Origin: Flavobacterium sp. Root935
GTDB taxonomy: Bacteria; Bacteroidota; Bacteroidia; Flavobacteriales; Flavobacteriaceae
NCBI RefSeq assembly: GCF_001429295.1
Contig: NZ_LMJL01000008.1
Span: forward strand, 1,014,423-1,074,313
DNA length: 59,891 bases
Direction: 5' to 3'
Shown here piece by piece: positions 1 through 9,900 of the stretch (within the stretch, counting starts at the first letter, position 1; each line of letters opens with the position of its first letter). Position numbers and translations under genes: made by a program. The notes beneath the pieces were generated by a model. The model did not search any database. It saw nothing but the letters and a program-made list of their open reading frames with translations, and had not been told where the DNA came from.

Positions 1-10
1 AACTATTATA

Positions 11-47
11 AAAAAAAGGATTTCTCAGATTGAGAAATCCTTTTTTT
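11..47. terminator. Bidirectional rho-independent terminator
   Basis: A 17-base arm of A-tract plus GGATTTCTCA is mirrored after the 3-base loop GAT by TGAGAAATCC plus a T-tract. The perfect stem and flanking A/T runs let it work on either strand. It lies 65 bases past the stop of the minus-strand dehydrogenase gene and probably also ends a gene to the left of the window. Confidence 0.85.
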
Positions 48-50
48 TAT

Positions 51-110
51 AACCTTTTATAATTCACAATTAACCATTAATCATTCACAATTCACCATTC
101 ACAATTAAAA
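51..110. repeat. AT-rich degenerate tandem repeat
   Basis: Degenerate copies of a roughly 12-14 base unit resembling ATTCACAATTAACC follow each other directly before the stop codon of the dehydrogenase gene at 113. A related but more regular array lies at 25035-25090, also immediately beyond a minus-strand stop codon. Confidence 0.5.
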
Positions 111-112
111 AA

Positions 113-1315
113 TCATTTTCCGTCTACATAATCTTGTAAATAACTGAATCTCTCTGTTAATTTACCGTTTTCTGTGATTTTGGCTCTTTTTAGAATTCCG
201 TCTTTATCACCGTTGAAGAAAGCTGGAATTACGTGTTCCATAAATTGTTCTCCAAAACCTTCGCTGGCATCTTTTGGAATTTCGCATGGAAGATTATCTA
301 CTGCCATAACAGCAACTGCTGCGGGATGGAAGAAATCAACTTCTTTATCTTCTAAAGGAAAATATCCGTACAAAGGTTCTGCAATTGTCGAAGAACGAAC
401 TGTACTCGCAATCGGACCATTTACATCGCAGGAAATATCTGCCACGACTTTTAACTTACAATCGCTGGCATTCAGCATTTCTTTAGTTAAAATCATTGGT
501 GCATTACTGGCATAAAAATGTCCTGCAAAGTAAATATCAGACACTTTGGTGAATCTTTCAAAATCAGATTCATATTCTTCTGGATGATTCACAAAATCAT
601 TAAAATCTAAAACCTGTCCGTCTTTTCTTTTGTTATATTCCAAAACATCAAGCTGCACATACACTGCCTGCGCATATTTTTTTGTCAAATAATTATCAAC
701 CGTAATTTCTTTTACTTTTATGGCATCCAAAATTTCTTTTGCCCCGCTCCCAACCTTTCCAGTTCCAGTAATTACAAATTTTAAAGCCGGCATTGTAATA
801 CGTTTTAAGTGCATTATCAAAGCTTCTTTTCCTGAAAGTGTTTCAGCTTTTGGTAACTTAAATAACTCGAATTTAATTCCGAAAGCACGAATTCCGTTAT
901 AAACACCAACCATTCCAGCATAACGTCCAAAACCAATTAAACGGCGGTCATGTTCGTCAACAATGGTTTCGTGGTCATACAAATCAATATTTTTTTCTAA
1001 GATTGCCTGCAATAATTTTCTATTGTGAGGCTGTTTTTTAATCGTATGAGAAAAAAAGAAATAGGCTTTGTTTGGAATCAAATCTTCGACAGGAACTTCT
1101 TTCACACCAAATAAAACGTCACAATCTGAAACATCTTCAGTAACGGTGATTCCCATATTTTTATAATCCTCATCAGAAAATATTCTAATATCCGAACTTT
1201 CTACTTTTACAGAAGCATCATGATAAAGCTGTTTTAATCTTGTGAGTTCATTTGGAGCAAATACAACTCTTCTATCTGGTGGATTTTTTCTTTCTTTTAT
1301 GATTCCAAACTTCAT
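113..1315 (-). CDS. Saccharopine/alanine dehydrogenase-like NAD(P) oxidoreductase
   Basis: This 400-residue cytoplasmic protein begins MKFGIIKERKNPPDRR, the typical start of the alanine dehydrogenase/transhydrogenase N-terminal fold that is shared with lysine-forming saccharopine dehydrogenases. The nucleotide-binding glycine motif is ITGTGKVGSGA at about residues 182-192, and an acidic ADISCDVNG stretch follows near 290. The size fits a single-subunit dehydrogenase. The substrate cannot be read from sequence, so amino-acid dehydrogenase activity is the family expectation only. The gene is monocistronic: it has a TAnnTTTG box upstream at 1368-1375 and a terminator downstream at 11-47. It is divergent from the serine hydrolase gene. 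Confidence 0.75.
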   Translation of the reverse strand: MKFGIIKERKNPPDRRVVFAPNELTRLKQLYHDASVKVESSDIRIFSDEDYKNMGITVTEDVSDCDVLFGVKEVPVEDLIPNKAYFFFSHTIKKQPHNRKLLQAILEKNIDLYDHETIVDEHDRRLIGFGRYAGMVGVYNGIRAFGIKFELFKLPKAETLSGKEALIMHLKRITMPALKFVITGTGKVGSGAKEILDAIKVKEITVDNYLTKKYAQAVYVQLDVLEYNKRKDGQVLDFNDFVNHPEEYESDFERFTKVSDIYFAGHFYASNAPMILTKEMLNASDCKLKVVADISCDVNGPIASTVRSSTIAEPLYGYFPLEDKEVDFFHPAAVAVMAVDNLPCEIPKDASEGFGEQFMEHVIPAFFNGDKDGILKRAKITENGKLTERFSYLQDYVDGK

Positions 1316-1367
1316 TTATAAATGATTTTAATATTCAATAATATAACTTTTTATATTGTATTTGTTT

Positions 1368-1375
1368 CAAATATA
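1368..1375 (-). promoter_or_regulatory. -7 box TATATTTG for the dehydrogenase gene
   Basis: On the minus strand this reads TATATTTG, a perfect match to the Bacteroidota TAnnTTTG element, about 53 bases upstream of the ATG at 1315. No well-spaced TTG at -33 is obvious. Confidence 0.5.
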
Positions 1376-1534
1376 ACAAATTTAGTTAAATTTTTCTTTC
1401 CAAAATACTATTTAGAATGCTTCAAAAACGTTACAAGCTGAAAAACAAACAAATAAAATTTACAACTCTTAAAATTATGTTAAAAAGAGTAAATTAAACT
1501 GTATAAATTGAGAAAACAACAAAATTGAATTCGA

Positions 1535-1542
1535 TATATTTG
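1535..1542 (+). promoter_or_regulatory. -7 box TATATTTG for the serine hydrolase gene
   Basis: TATATTTG lies 13 bases before the ATG at 1556. A TTG occurs 24 bases upstream at 1508-1510, slightly farther than the usual 17-23. The implied 5' leader is very short. Confidence 0.55.
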
Positions 1543-1555
1543 TTTTTAAAGAACG

Positions 1556-2758
1556 ATGCAAATGATTTTCCTTAAAAAAACAAAGATACCACAAATACTT
1601 TTCTCAATTCTAGTTTTGAGTTCATGTGGTAAAAACAAAAATACACAAACAGATACTACTCCTACAGTCGAAGATACATTACCTAAAATGAAGCCGTTAG
1701 GTGCTGAAAAGAAAATTTCACAGACCTATAAAAATTCGGTTGTTGGTAGAATTAATCATTTTTACAATAAAAACTGGCCTAATAATACTATGAATGGCAG
1801 TTTTTTAGTGGCAAGAAACGGCCAGATTATTTTTGAAAGATATAATGGGTTTGCTAATAAAAATGAAGGTACTAAAATAACTCCAGAAACACCTGTACAA
1901 ATTGCTTCTGTAAGTAAAGTTTTGACAGCTACAGCGGTTTTAAAACTGGTAAATGCGGGTAAAATTGATTTAGACCAGAAAGTAAATACTATTTTAAAGA
2001 CATTTCCATACGAAGACTGCACAATCAGGATGCTTTTAAGTCATCGTACTGGAATGCGTAATTATGCTTATTTTACAGATAGAGATAAATCTGTTTGGGA
2101 TAGACATAATCAATTAACAAACAAAGAAATTCTAAATATTTTAGCAACAAAAGACATTGGTTTAGAATCTAAAACTGGAACACGTTTTAGTTATTGCAAT
2201 ACCAATTATGCAATGCTGGCTCTTATTATTGAGAAAATTACTGGTTTAAGTTATAAAGAGGCGATGTCTCAAATGATTTTTAAACCATTAGGAATGACTC
2301 ATACCTATGTTTTTGACGATGATAAGGACAGAAAGAAAATTGTTCCTTCTTACAAAGGAAACGGTGTAGAAATTGGTTTCGATTATTTGGATAATGTGTA
2401 CGGAGACAAAAATGTATTTTCAACGGCACGAGATCTTTTAAAATTTGACCGCGCGAGACAATCACCTGACTTTTTAAAACCTGAATTATTGAAACAAGTT
2501 TATACAGGCTATAGCAACGAACGTAAAGGGACTAAAAATTACGGACTTGGAATTAGAATGATTAATTGGGAAACTGGTCAGAATTTTTACTTTCATAATG
2601 GCTGGTGGCATGGTAATACTTCGTCGTATATTACTTTAATGAAAGAAGGAGTTACCATAATTGCGCTCTCAAATAAGATGACAAGAAACACTTATGCAGT
2701 TCGCAAATTAGCGCCGATTTTTGGAGATTATCCTTTTAATTTTAAAGACGAAGAATAA
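1556..2758 (+). CDS. Class C beta-lactamase-fold serine hydrolase, lipoprotein
   Basis: This 400-residue protein belongs to the penicillin-binding/beta-lactamase-related serine hydrolases. A signal peptide ends in the lipobox LSSC, so mature protein should be lipid-anchored in the envelope. The nucleophile motif S-V-S-K is in QIASVSKVLTA near residue 120, and the second motif is Y-C-N near residue 220 (FSYCNTNYAM). A C-terminal HNGWWHG plausibly replaces the KTG-type triad as HxG. Members include D-aminopeptidases, esterases and PBP-like carboxypeptidases, so the substrate stays open. The gene is monocistronic, and tmRNA follows about 65 bases downstream with its own promoter. Confidence 0.85.
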   Translation: MQMIFLKKTKIPQILFSILVLSSCGKNKNTQTDTTPTVEDTLPKMKPLGAEKKISQTYKNSVVGRINHFYNKNWPNNTMNGSFLVARNGQIIFERYNGFANKNEGTKITPETPVQIASVSKVLTATAVLKLVNAGKIDLDQKVNTILKTFPYEDCTIRMLLSHRTGMRNYAYFTDRDKSVWDRHNQLTNKEILNILATKDIGLESKTGTRFSYCNTNYAMLALIIEKITGLSYKEAMSQMIFKPLGMTHTYVFDDDKDRKKIVPSYKGNGVEIGFDYLDNVYGDKNVFSTARDLLKFDRARQSPDFLKPELLKQVYTGYSNERKGTKNYGLGIRMINWETGQNFYFHNGWWHGNTSSYITLMKEGVTIIALSNKMTRNTYAVRKLAPIFGDYPFNFKDEE

Positions 2759-2803
2759 GAAAATTTTTCTGAAAATTTTAGCATAAAGTAATTTCAAATA
2801 GCA

Positions 2804-2811
2804 TAAATTTG
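2804..2811 (+). promoter_or_regulatory. -7 box TAAATTTG of ssrA
   Basis: TAAATTTG, a perfect TAnnTTTG match, sits 13 bases before the mature tmRNA 5' end at 2825. That leaves a few bases of precursor for RNase P to remove. Confidence 0.6.
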
Positions 2812-2824
2812 CAATCCTATTTTT

Positions 2825-3221
2825 GGGGTCGACTGGTTTTGACAGCAAGTCGAATTGAACAGTAAGCACGTCGAGCATTGAGACCTTGCTCGTAAATATA
2901 AGATCTCGAACTTTTACACGGCGAAAATAATTACGCTTTAGCTGCATAATCCGAATCATAGTAAGATTGCGCCACGTCTCTACAAGGTAGAGAAGCTGGA
3001 TTCTCCTGGAAAGCCTTGGTTTGTGGCGTTCCGTCAAGGAGAACCGTAAAAATAAACCTAGATACCCATGAGCTTCGGGTGGGTTTCGAAAATTAAGAAG
3101 ATAAGTGTTCGGTGGCTGTTTCTGGCCTAGCTTAACATCGAAAATCTAATCAGGAAATAAGCGTGTAGAAAGCTCTTTAGTTGCTTGTTTGGACCCGGGT
3201 TCGATTCCCGGCGACTCCACA
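2825..3221 (+). ncRNA. ssrA: Transfer-messenger RNA (tmRNA)
   Basis: This is a one-piece tmRNA that rescues stalled ribosomes and tags incomplete proteins for proteolysis. The 5' end GGGGTCGACTGG pairs through GGGGTCG with CGACTCC at 3212-3218 to form the tRNA-like acceptor stem. The T-arm GGGTTCGATTCCCG lies at about 3197-3210. The tag reading frame starts at the resume codon GGC at 2920 and runs to TAA at 2947-2949, encoding GENNYALAA. The 3' sequence after the acceptor is ACA rather than ACCA, so CCA must be added after transcription. The small minus-strand ORF over this region is antisense shadow. Confidence 0.97.
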
Positions 3222-3258
3222 AAAAAGCCTGTAAACTATTTGTTTACAGGCTTTTTTT
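3221..3258 (+). terminator. Rho-independent terminator of ssrA
   Basis: AAAAAAGCCTGTAAAC and GTTTACAGGCTTTTTTT form a perfect stem around a short loop directly after the tmRNA 3' end. The flanking A and T runs would also let it end the minus-strand beta-barrel gene whose stop is at 3294. Confidence 0.9.
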
Positions 3259-3293
3259 ATGCACTTAATTAAACCGCTTTTTACTAATTCACG

Positions 3294-3932
3294 TTATTTA
3301 AAAAAATAACCAATCGTTATTTGGAAAACTCTATTCTTCATGTCATTATTGATAACATAACTGACATCACTTTCTTTAAAAACATTAGAATATGATAGAT
3401 TATATCGTAGGTCTGTGTAAAACTTATCTTTATATTGATAACCCAATCCAAAGTTTACAGAAGTATCAATACCTGTTGAGTATTTTTTCAAATCTAAATT
3501 TTCATGATTGTCGTAACCTAAAAAATTATCGTGATATTCATTATTAGCTTTTAGAAGTATTCCTATTTGAGGTCCTACCTGCACACTTAATCCTTTTAGC
3601 ACATAATATTTTAGCATTACAGGAATATTCAAATAGTTTAAGTCTATTGTGCTTTTATAATTGGAATTGGTTACATCCTGATCAGAAAAGGAAATTTTTG
3701 TTCCCTGCTGGCTGTACAATAATTCTGGTTGAATTGAAAAGTTTTTCGCCACTGGAATTTCGACCATTAATCCCGCAGTAAATCCAGTTTTGCTTGATGA
3801 ATTCAATTCATTTTCATCAAAAGTAAGATTTGCTAAATTTAAACCCGCTTTTACACCGAGCTTGACTTTTTCAGTTTGAGCCATAACAGTCACACCTAAA
3901 AAGAGTGTGCATATAAGCATATATTTTTTCAT
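3294..3932 (-). CDS. Outer-membrane beta-barrel (porin-family) protein
   Basis: The chosen start gives 212 residues beginning MKKYMLICTLFLGVTVMAQ, a clean signal peptide. An upstream in-frame ATG at 3965 would add MRAAILKKILS, but those codons overlap the hairpin at 3954-3979. The mature protein starts KLGVKAGLNLANLTF and alternates polar and aromatic strands (SIQPELLYSQQGTK, YYVLKGLSVQVGPQIGILL), ending in a strand with terminal aromatics (ITIGYFFK). This matches the Bacteroidota outer-membrane beta-barrel domain family (PorT-like). It follows the M4 protease gene by 66 bases on the same strand and may be co-transcribed with it. Its ligand or role is unknown. Confidence 0.8.
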   Translation of the reverse strand: MKKYMLICTLFLGVTVMAQTEKVKLGVKAGLNLANLTFDENELNSSSKTGFTAGLMVEIPVAKNFSIQPELLYSQQGTKISFSDQDVTNSNYKSTIDLNYLNIPVMLKYYVLKGLSVQVGPQIGILLKANNEYHDNFLGYDNHENLDLKKYSTGIDTSVNFGLGYQYKDKFYTDLRYNLSYSNVFKESDVSYVINNDMKNRVFQITIGYFFK

Positions 3933-3953
3933 AGATAATATTTTTTTAAGAAT

Positions 3954-3979
3954 GGCAGCTCTCAAAAAGGAAAGCTGCC
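3954..3979 (-). other. Intergenic hairpin between M4 protease and beta-barrel genes
   Basis: GGCAGCT and AGCTGCC form a 7-bp GC-rich stem around a 12-base loop, between the protease stop (3999) and the beta-barrel ATG (3932). The minus-strand 3' side lacks a clean T-run, so it may be a leaky terminator or an mRNA-stabilising element rather than a full stop. Confidence 0.5.
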
Positions 3980-3998
3980 GTATTTCTATCTTAATTTG

Positions 3999-6900
3999 TT
4001 ATTTTTTAATAACCTTAGCTGTGTATTTCTTGCCTTGTACAGCGCACTCTAAAACATAAACTCCAGAAGTTAATCCGCTTAGATTTACATTTGATGGAAT
4101 ACTTGAATACGTTTTACTCCATACAGCTTTACCATCCATTGCATAGATTTTGATTTCTGCCTGCCCATCAATCTTTTCAGCTAAAAATAGGTTTACATTA
4201 TCAACAGCTGGATTAGGGAATACTCTAAAAGGATTTGTTATTTTTCCAACAAGCATACCTTTTGAATCAAATGGTGCTGACATACTATTACATCCATTAT
4301 TATTTGTTACTTGAAGGCTGTAATTTCCTTCCCAAATTGTAATTATAGATTTTTCAGTTGCGTTTGGTATTGGTCTTTCATTTAAAAACCATTGGTAAGA
4401 TGTTCCTTCAACCGAAGTTGTTAATTTCTTCTCTCCCACAACCTGAATTTCTGGTACAATGTTGTTCTCCAAAATTGAAATCGTAGTACTAAAAGTTTTA
4501 CCAATTCCATTTTCATTATAAACCGTTACAAAATAATCGCCGCTTTCTGTTGTCTTGTAAGTTGGCTCTGTTGAACCATCAAACCATTCGTATGATTTAT
4601 AATTTCCAGGATTTAAAACAACTTCAGGGCCGCAGACAGCTCCACTAACTAAGTCAGATTCGAAAGTATCAAATGTTGCCGTAATCTTTTCTGTAAGTGT
4701 ACATCCGTTTTTGGTTGTTATTGTTACAGAGTAATCTCCAGCTTTATTTATTTCGATACCATTAGTAACTTCACCTGTACTCCATTTGTATGAAGCAACT
4801 TTTAATTTATCTGAATTAAAATTAGTTTGGGCATCAATATATAAGCTTTTGCCTGCATATCCATGAATTACTGGACTATCAAATATTTTAAAATCTGATG
4901 TTGTTCCTTGATAAAGATAATTTTCGACTTTATTGTTTTGTGCAATACCGTCATTTTCCAATTTGGCGGTAACATTAAACACATGAGAATCTCCGCTGTT
5001 ATCAAGTTTAGGCTGTTTCTTTAAAATATATTCTACGCTTTCGCCAACTAGAATTCCAGCTTCAATAGCTTCTGAAATAGTTTCATTTGTGTTGATATAT
5101 TCCACATCTAATTGAATACTATTTGCAGGAATTGCAATTTGTCCTTCATTTGTCAGCTTTACTTTAAATTCAGAACCGCCGCATATATCTTTTGGTGACA
5201 TTATTTGCACAGATACATCTAAAACAGGTTCGCTGATTATTTTTAAATCATCTAAAACCATATAAGAATATCCGCCTTCTTTAGCATGTCTAAGTCGAAG
5301 CATTACAGATTTTCCTGCATATTTACTTAGGTTTACTGCTCCTCTTTGCCATTCAGTATCTGAATAAGTTCCTTGTTTAGCGTCTTTCCATATTTCTGTC
5401 CATTCACCACCTTGCGTTTTAATATCTATGCTGAATGAGTTCCTATAATTACATTGCATTGCATAGTAAAATTCTAAAGAAGTTGCATTTTCAGATAACT
5501 TATACATTGGCGAAACCATTTCTCCATTAATTGCATAATATTCAAGCTGATTGTAAAGCATTGTTCCTAAAGTATCTCCTGTATGATCTTTTTTCGGCAG
5601 TGTCAGATTTGTATTATCTGGCTTTGGAACAGCTCTCCACGGATAATTATCATCACTTTGATTTGAAGTGTAACCATTTGTTCCAAATATTGAACCCTGA
5701 GCTACACTTGAAAAAGTTTCAATATCTAGAGTCGGTGCCTTAGCCACAACCTGAAAAGATTTTGTAAGAGTTGCCGCTTCAGCTTTTGGCTGGCCGTTTG
5801 TAATTACTTTTACATTGATTTCATAATTTCCTGGTTCTAACTTCGGAAGACCATCTAATGTGTAAACAATAGTTTGATACTGTAAGATTTGATCATTTCG
5901 TTCTAAAACAATTGGTTCACCTACAGCTTTACCATTTTGGGTAATTTGATATTCTATCGAAGCTTTTTCTACTTTTTTATAAAATACATTTCTTGCCCCA
6001 ATAAAAAATTGGTGAGAAGGTGCATCTTCGTAAACAATTTCAGGTACACTTAAATCAGATAACTGTACATATTCTGATTTCTCTGTAATCTTAATATTAT
6101 CTACTGCAAAACCATTAGCAAATAACCCATTATCATCGTGCTGGAATGCTACAATAACACAAGGTTTTCCTGCATACGGAGTTAAATCTACGTGATATTC
6201 TATCCAGTTATTAATGTAATACATTTTAAATGCCTGTTCCCAGGTTTTACCACCATCTGTACTTACTTTTACATATCCGTCAGAAAGTCCTGTTCCGTCT
6301 CCAAAAGCGTCAAATGTTAAGTGTGCTTCTTTATAATTGCTCAAATCCAGCACAGGAGAAGTCAACATATCATTTGCAGCATCACAGTTACAAATATCAT
6401 CGTTACTGGCCATAAATTTTGTATGCTCCGTTAGGTAAAAACTTGGAGACCTTAGATCTAAATCTGTTCCGAGTTTCCAGCCTGCAGCTCCTTTGTTTTC
6501 AAAAGTTCTCCATCCTTTATATCCAGCTGCATCTTCAAAATCCATTGTATAAGGCAGCACAGCTATTTTCTCATCTTCATTGTTCCAATTATCGTAATCA
6601 AAAGTGTAAGTATTATTTTCTGGCTTGATATCCTGAGTCATATCATCAGGAAATACAGAAACTTTAATGGTATTAGTACCAATGCTTTTTAAATCAATAT
6701 TCGGAATAGCGTACGTTATGGTATCTCTAAACTTAGTAAATGCCAATGCCACTTTTTCTGTTTTTGAATAAACTTCATTTTGTAAATTATCAAGAATTTT
6801 TACGGCAACATTTACCTGCTCTGCTTTTGTCGCAAAATTATTGATGATTTTAGTAGTTATTGTTGTATTAGTATTGTCAATTTTACAACTTCCAGCATCT

Positions 6901-9900
6901 ATTTTTGCATCTAAAAGCACTAAGTCATAAGGTGCATTATCTACATGAATATTATCTATAAAGGCTCCTAAGAATCCGTCATTATAATCATCTGTAGCAA
7001 CACGAAAACGAATCGCTCCTTTTTTACCTGCAAGTTCACTTAAGCGAATACCAATTGGCTTTTTACTAAAATCATTATTAATTCCAGTAAACCATGGGCC
7101 TGACAATACACCATCGTCATAAATATGTAAAGTTGAAGGATAATCGATACCGGTAACTTTTTTCCAGTTTTGATTATCTTCAGAATATTCTACTACTAAT
7201 CCATCATATCCATTGTGAAACAATGAAATAATATCAAACTCAACATACGGAGAGGCAACATTACTAAAATCGAATACTGGCGATTGTAATGTAAAATCAG
7301 CATTCAAAGCCATTCTTTCAGAAGCATTTGCAAGGTTTTCAGTAGCCCACAAATATTTCGATTTTGTATCTCTAAATGAATAAGAAGATGCCTGCCATAT
7401 AAATTTTTGATTGGTAGCCAGTGATTTTGAATACCAGCCTCCCGGTGTTCTTTCAAAATTTTGATTGTAAGGAAACTGAGTAATAATACCGCTGTACGAA
7501 GCACTTATAGCACTATTATTAGCCGCTACAGGATCTTGGCTGTATGATACAAAAGCTTCATAAGTATGCAGACCTGCTGCTGATAAATCAATTGTGCCAT
7601 CAAAAGGAATTGTCATTTCTGTATTTCCTTTAAATGCAGTGCTTAACGTTATATCTTTCCAGATGGTTTGATTTCCAGAAGCTGTATCTGCATATCCCAC
7701 TTTTAATTGAGATCCTGCTGGTATATCTTTACAGCCCACATTATAGATCGTTGCTGTTAGTGCATGATTTGCTGACAGCGAAGTGCCGGTATATTCCGGA
7801 AGATTTAATCCTATTACTTTAAGATCAAAATCTTTTTGCTCTGGAACAACCATAAAACTTGTAGTAAAAGAAATTCCATCTTTTGCGCCAAATTCTGTAA
7901 CTGGAGCAAAATCAAATTTAACTTCTACATAGTTTAACTTCGTTGTGCTTATTAAGTAAGGAAGTTTTTCTTGAATTTTTACAATGGTTTCTTCACCAGA
8001 TGCCAAATCTTTATCAAAATTAATAACGCCATTACTGCCATAAATTTCATTCAATCTGCCGCCAAAACCTGGAACCATTAATCTCAATTTATAATTTAAA
8101 ACCTCATTCGCTTTAATTACAGTTGACCCTGTATTTTTAAATTTAATGTAAAAAGGCTCATCTCCTTTTAAAGAACCACAGGATGCCACAGGATTTTCAA
8201 CAGAAACAAGTGCTATTTGTTTATCTGCATAAGCAGTTCCAATACCAATTGCGTACCAGGCATTACTAACTTGTTTGTATTCTTCAGAACCTATTCCGTA
8301 TAAATCTTCTGTAACCATTAAGGTTGCCTGACGCATATCGCTAAAGTTTGAAGAAGGCGACAAATACTCTGTAAGTGTTATATAGGCAATTTTCTCTGCT
8401 TTAGTCAGACCAATAGCTTTAACATCATAACTATTATTAAGGTCATTTACACCTTGACCACCTTCGCTTAAAAGGTAAAACCAATAATTCGTGATACCGC
8501 TGTTAATGTGAACGCCGCCATTATCGTAACTAACATTTGTTGGACTTATCCAATTTATTCCTCCATAAGTATCAGGCTGACCCTGCGCTTTTGGGTTACC
8601 CATATTTCTCATGCTGCCATGAGTGTACAGTTCACTTCCAAGCATCCAAATATCTTCTTTTTTGTCTTTTCCAACATAAAATTCAACACACGTACCAAAG
8701 ATATCACTGAAAGATTCATTCATCGCTCCTGATTCTCCCTGATAGATTAAGTCGGCAGTTAAACCTGTTACACCGTGAGTTAATTCGTGGGCTGTAATTC
8801 CTAAACCAACATACGGCGTACCATAACCATCTCCAAATTGTGCCCATCCGCCAGTCCATGAAGCATTTTCGACATTAGTGCCTAAATGCGCAAGACCAAT
8901 AATGGTCATTCCTTTATCATCGATACTATTTCGGTTAAACCTTTCACCATAATATTCTATGGTTTTCTGCATACCCCAATGAATATCCATAGCAACCTCA
9001 TCGTGATCTTTGTTATGCAGTTCATTCCAAATATTATCTTCATCAACAAATTCTGTGATTACCTCATCTGCAGCATGCTCGGCATGGTTCATATTCCAAG
9101 TAACCATTGGCACTTTATATTTACCTTGCAGACCTTCTAGTCTGTATCCGTCAGCGTATTGCTTGGTATTAAAAACTACTTCTCCAGCATATCTTGATTT
9201 ACCTTTTCCTAGACTCTGATCGCCAAAAGCAGCATCACGGCTTAAATCAAGGTTTAAAACTATTTTTCCTGTATTTGCATCTACATAAATGGTATGACTT
9301 GATTGCGGATTTGTCGCATAAATATTAAATTTCCAAGCTAGGTAATATTCTTTTAATTCAGAAGAAAAATTAGGTCCAACATAAACCAGCTCCCCCTGTG
9401 GTTTTGTGCTAATGTTTTTATTAACTAAAGAACCTAATTTTTTACTCTCCCAAATATATTGCTGTGCATTTACGGCTTTAAGCGCATTGTCTAAAGCTGT
9501 CGCTGCATTTATTTTATAATTGCTGTTTACGGTTAATTTCTTAGCCGTTGCCCCAAATGCATCAATTTTAGTTTTATTTTCTCTAACCTTATAAATTGCT
9601 CCTTCGACAGGAACCGAGTTATGCATTTGCTGATATGTAACTACTGTTCTGCCATGAGTATCAGAAACTGATTTTACCTGCATTTTATCTGACGCAGCTA
9701 AATCAAAATCTCCTTTTTTAACCTCAAAGATATTTTTAGCCGTTACGTTTGCAGTTTTTGCAAAAGACTTAACCTTTGTACTAACTGAATCCTGCGGATT
9801 TGTTTTTTGTACCGTACTACTTAGATTTTGCCCGTATAATTTTTGGCTTTCCTGTTCCTTCTTCTTTACTGCTTCAGTTTCAACATCAGAAAGTTCTATT

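Noticed and set aside
174..902. Two plus-strand ORFs (113 and 60 codons)
   Set aside because: They are antisense shadows of the dehydrogenase gene, which has family motifs and a promoter.
2708..3037. 109-residue minus-strand ORF
   Set aside because: It overlaps the tmRNA and the end of the serine hydrolase gene in antisense. The tmRNA structure explains the sequence, and the protein is basic and without a recognisable domain.
5531..9219. Several 60-84 codon plus-strand ORFs inside the M4 protease gene
   Set aside because: All lie antisense to a continuous gene with catalytic motifs and domains. They have no ribosome-binding context or known folds.
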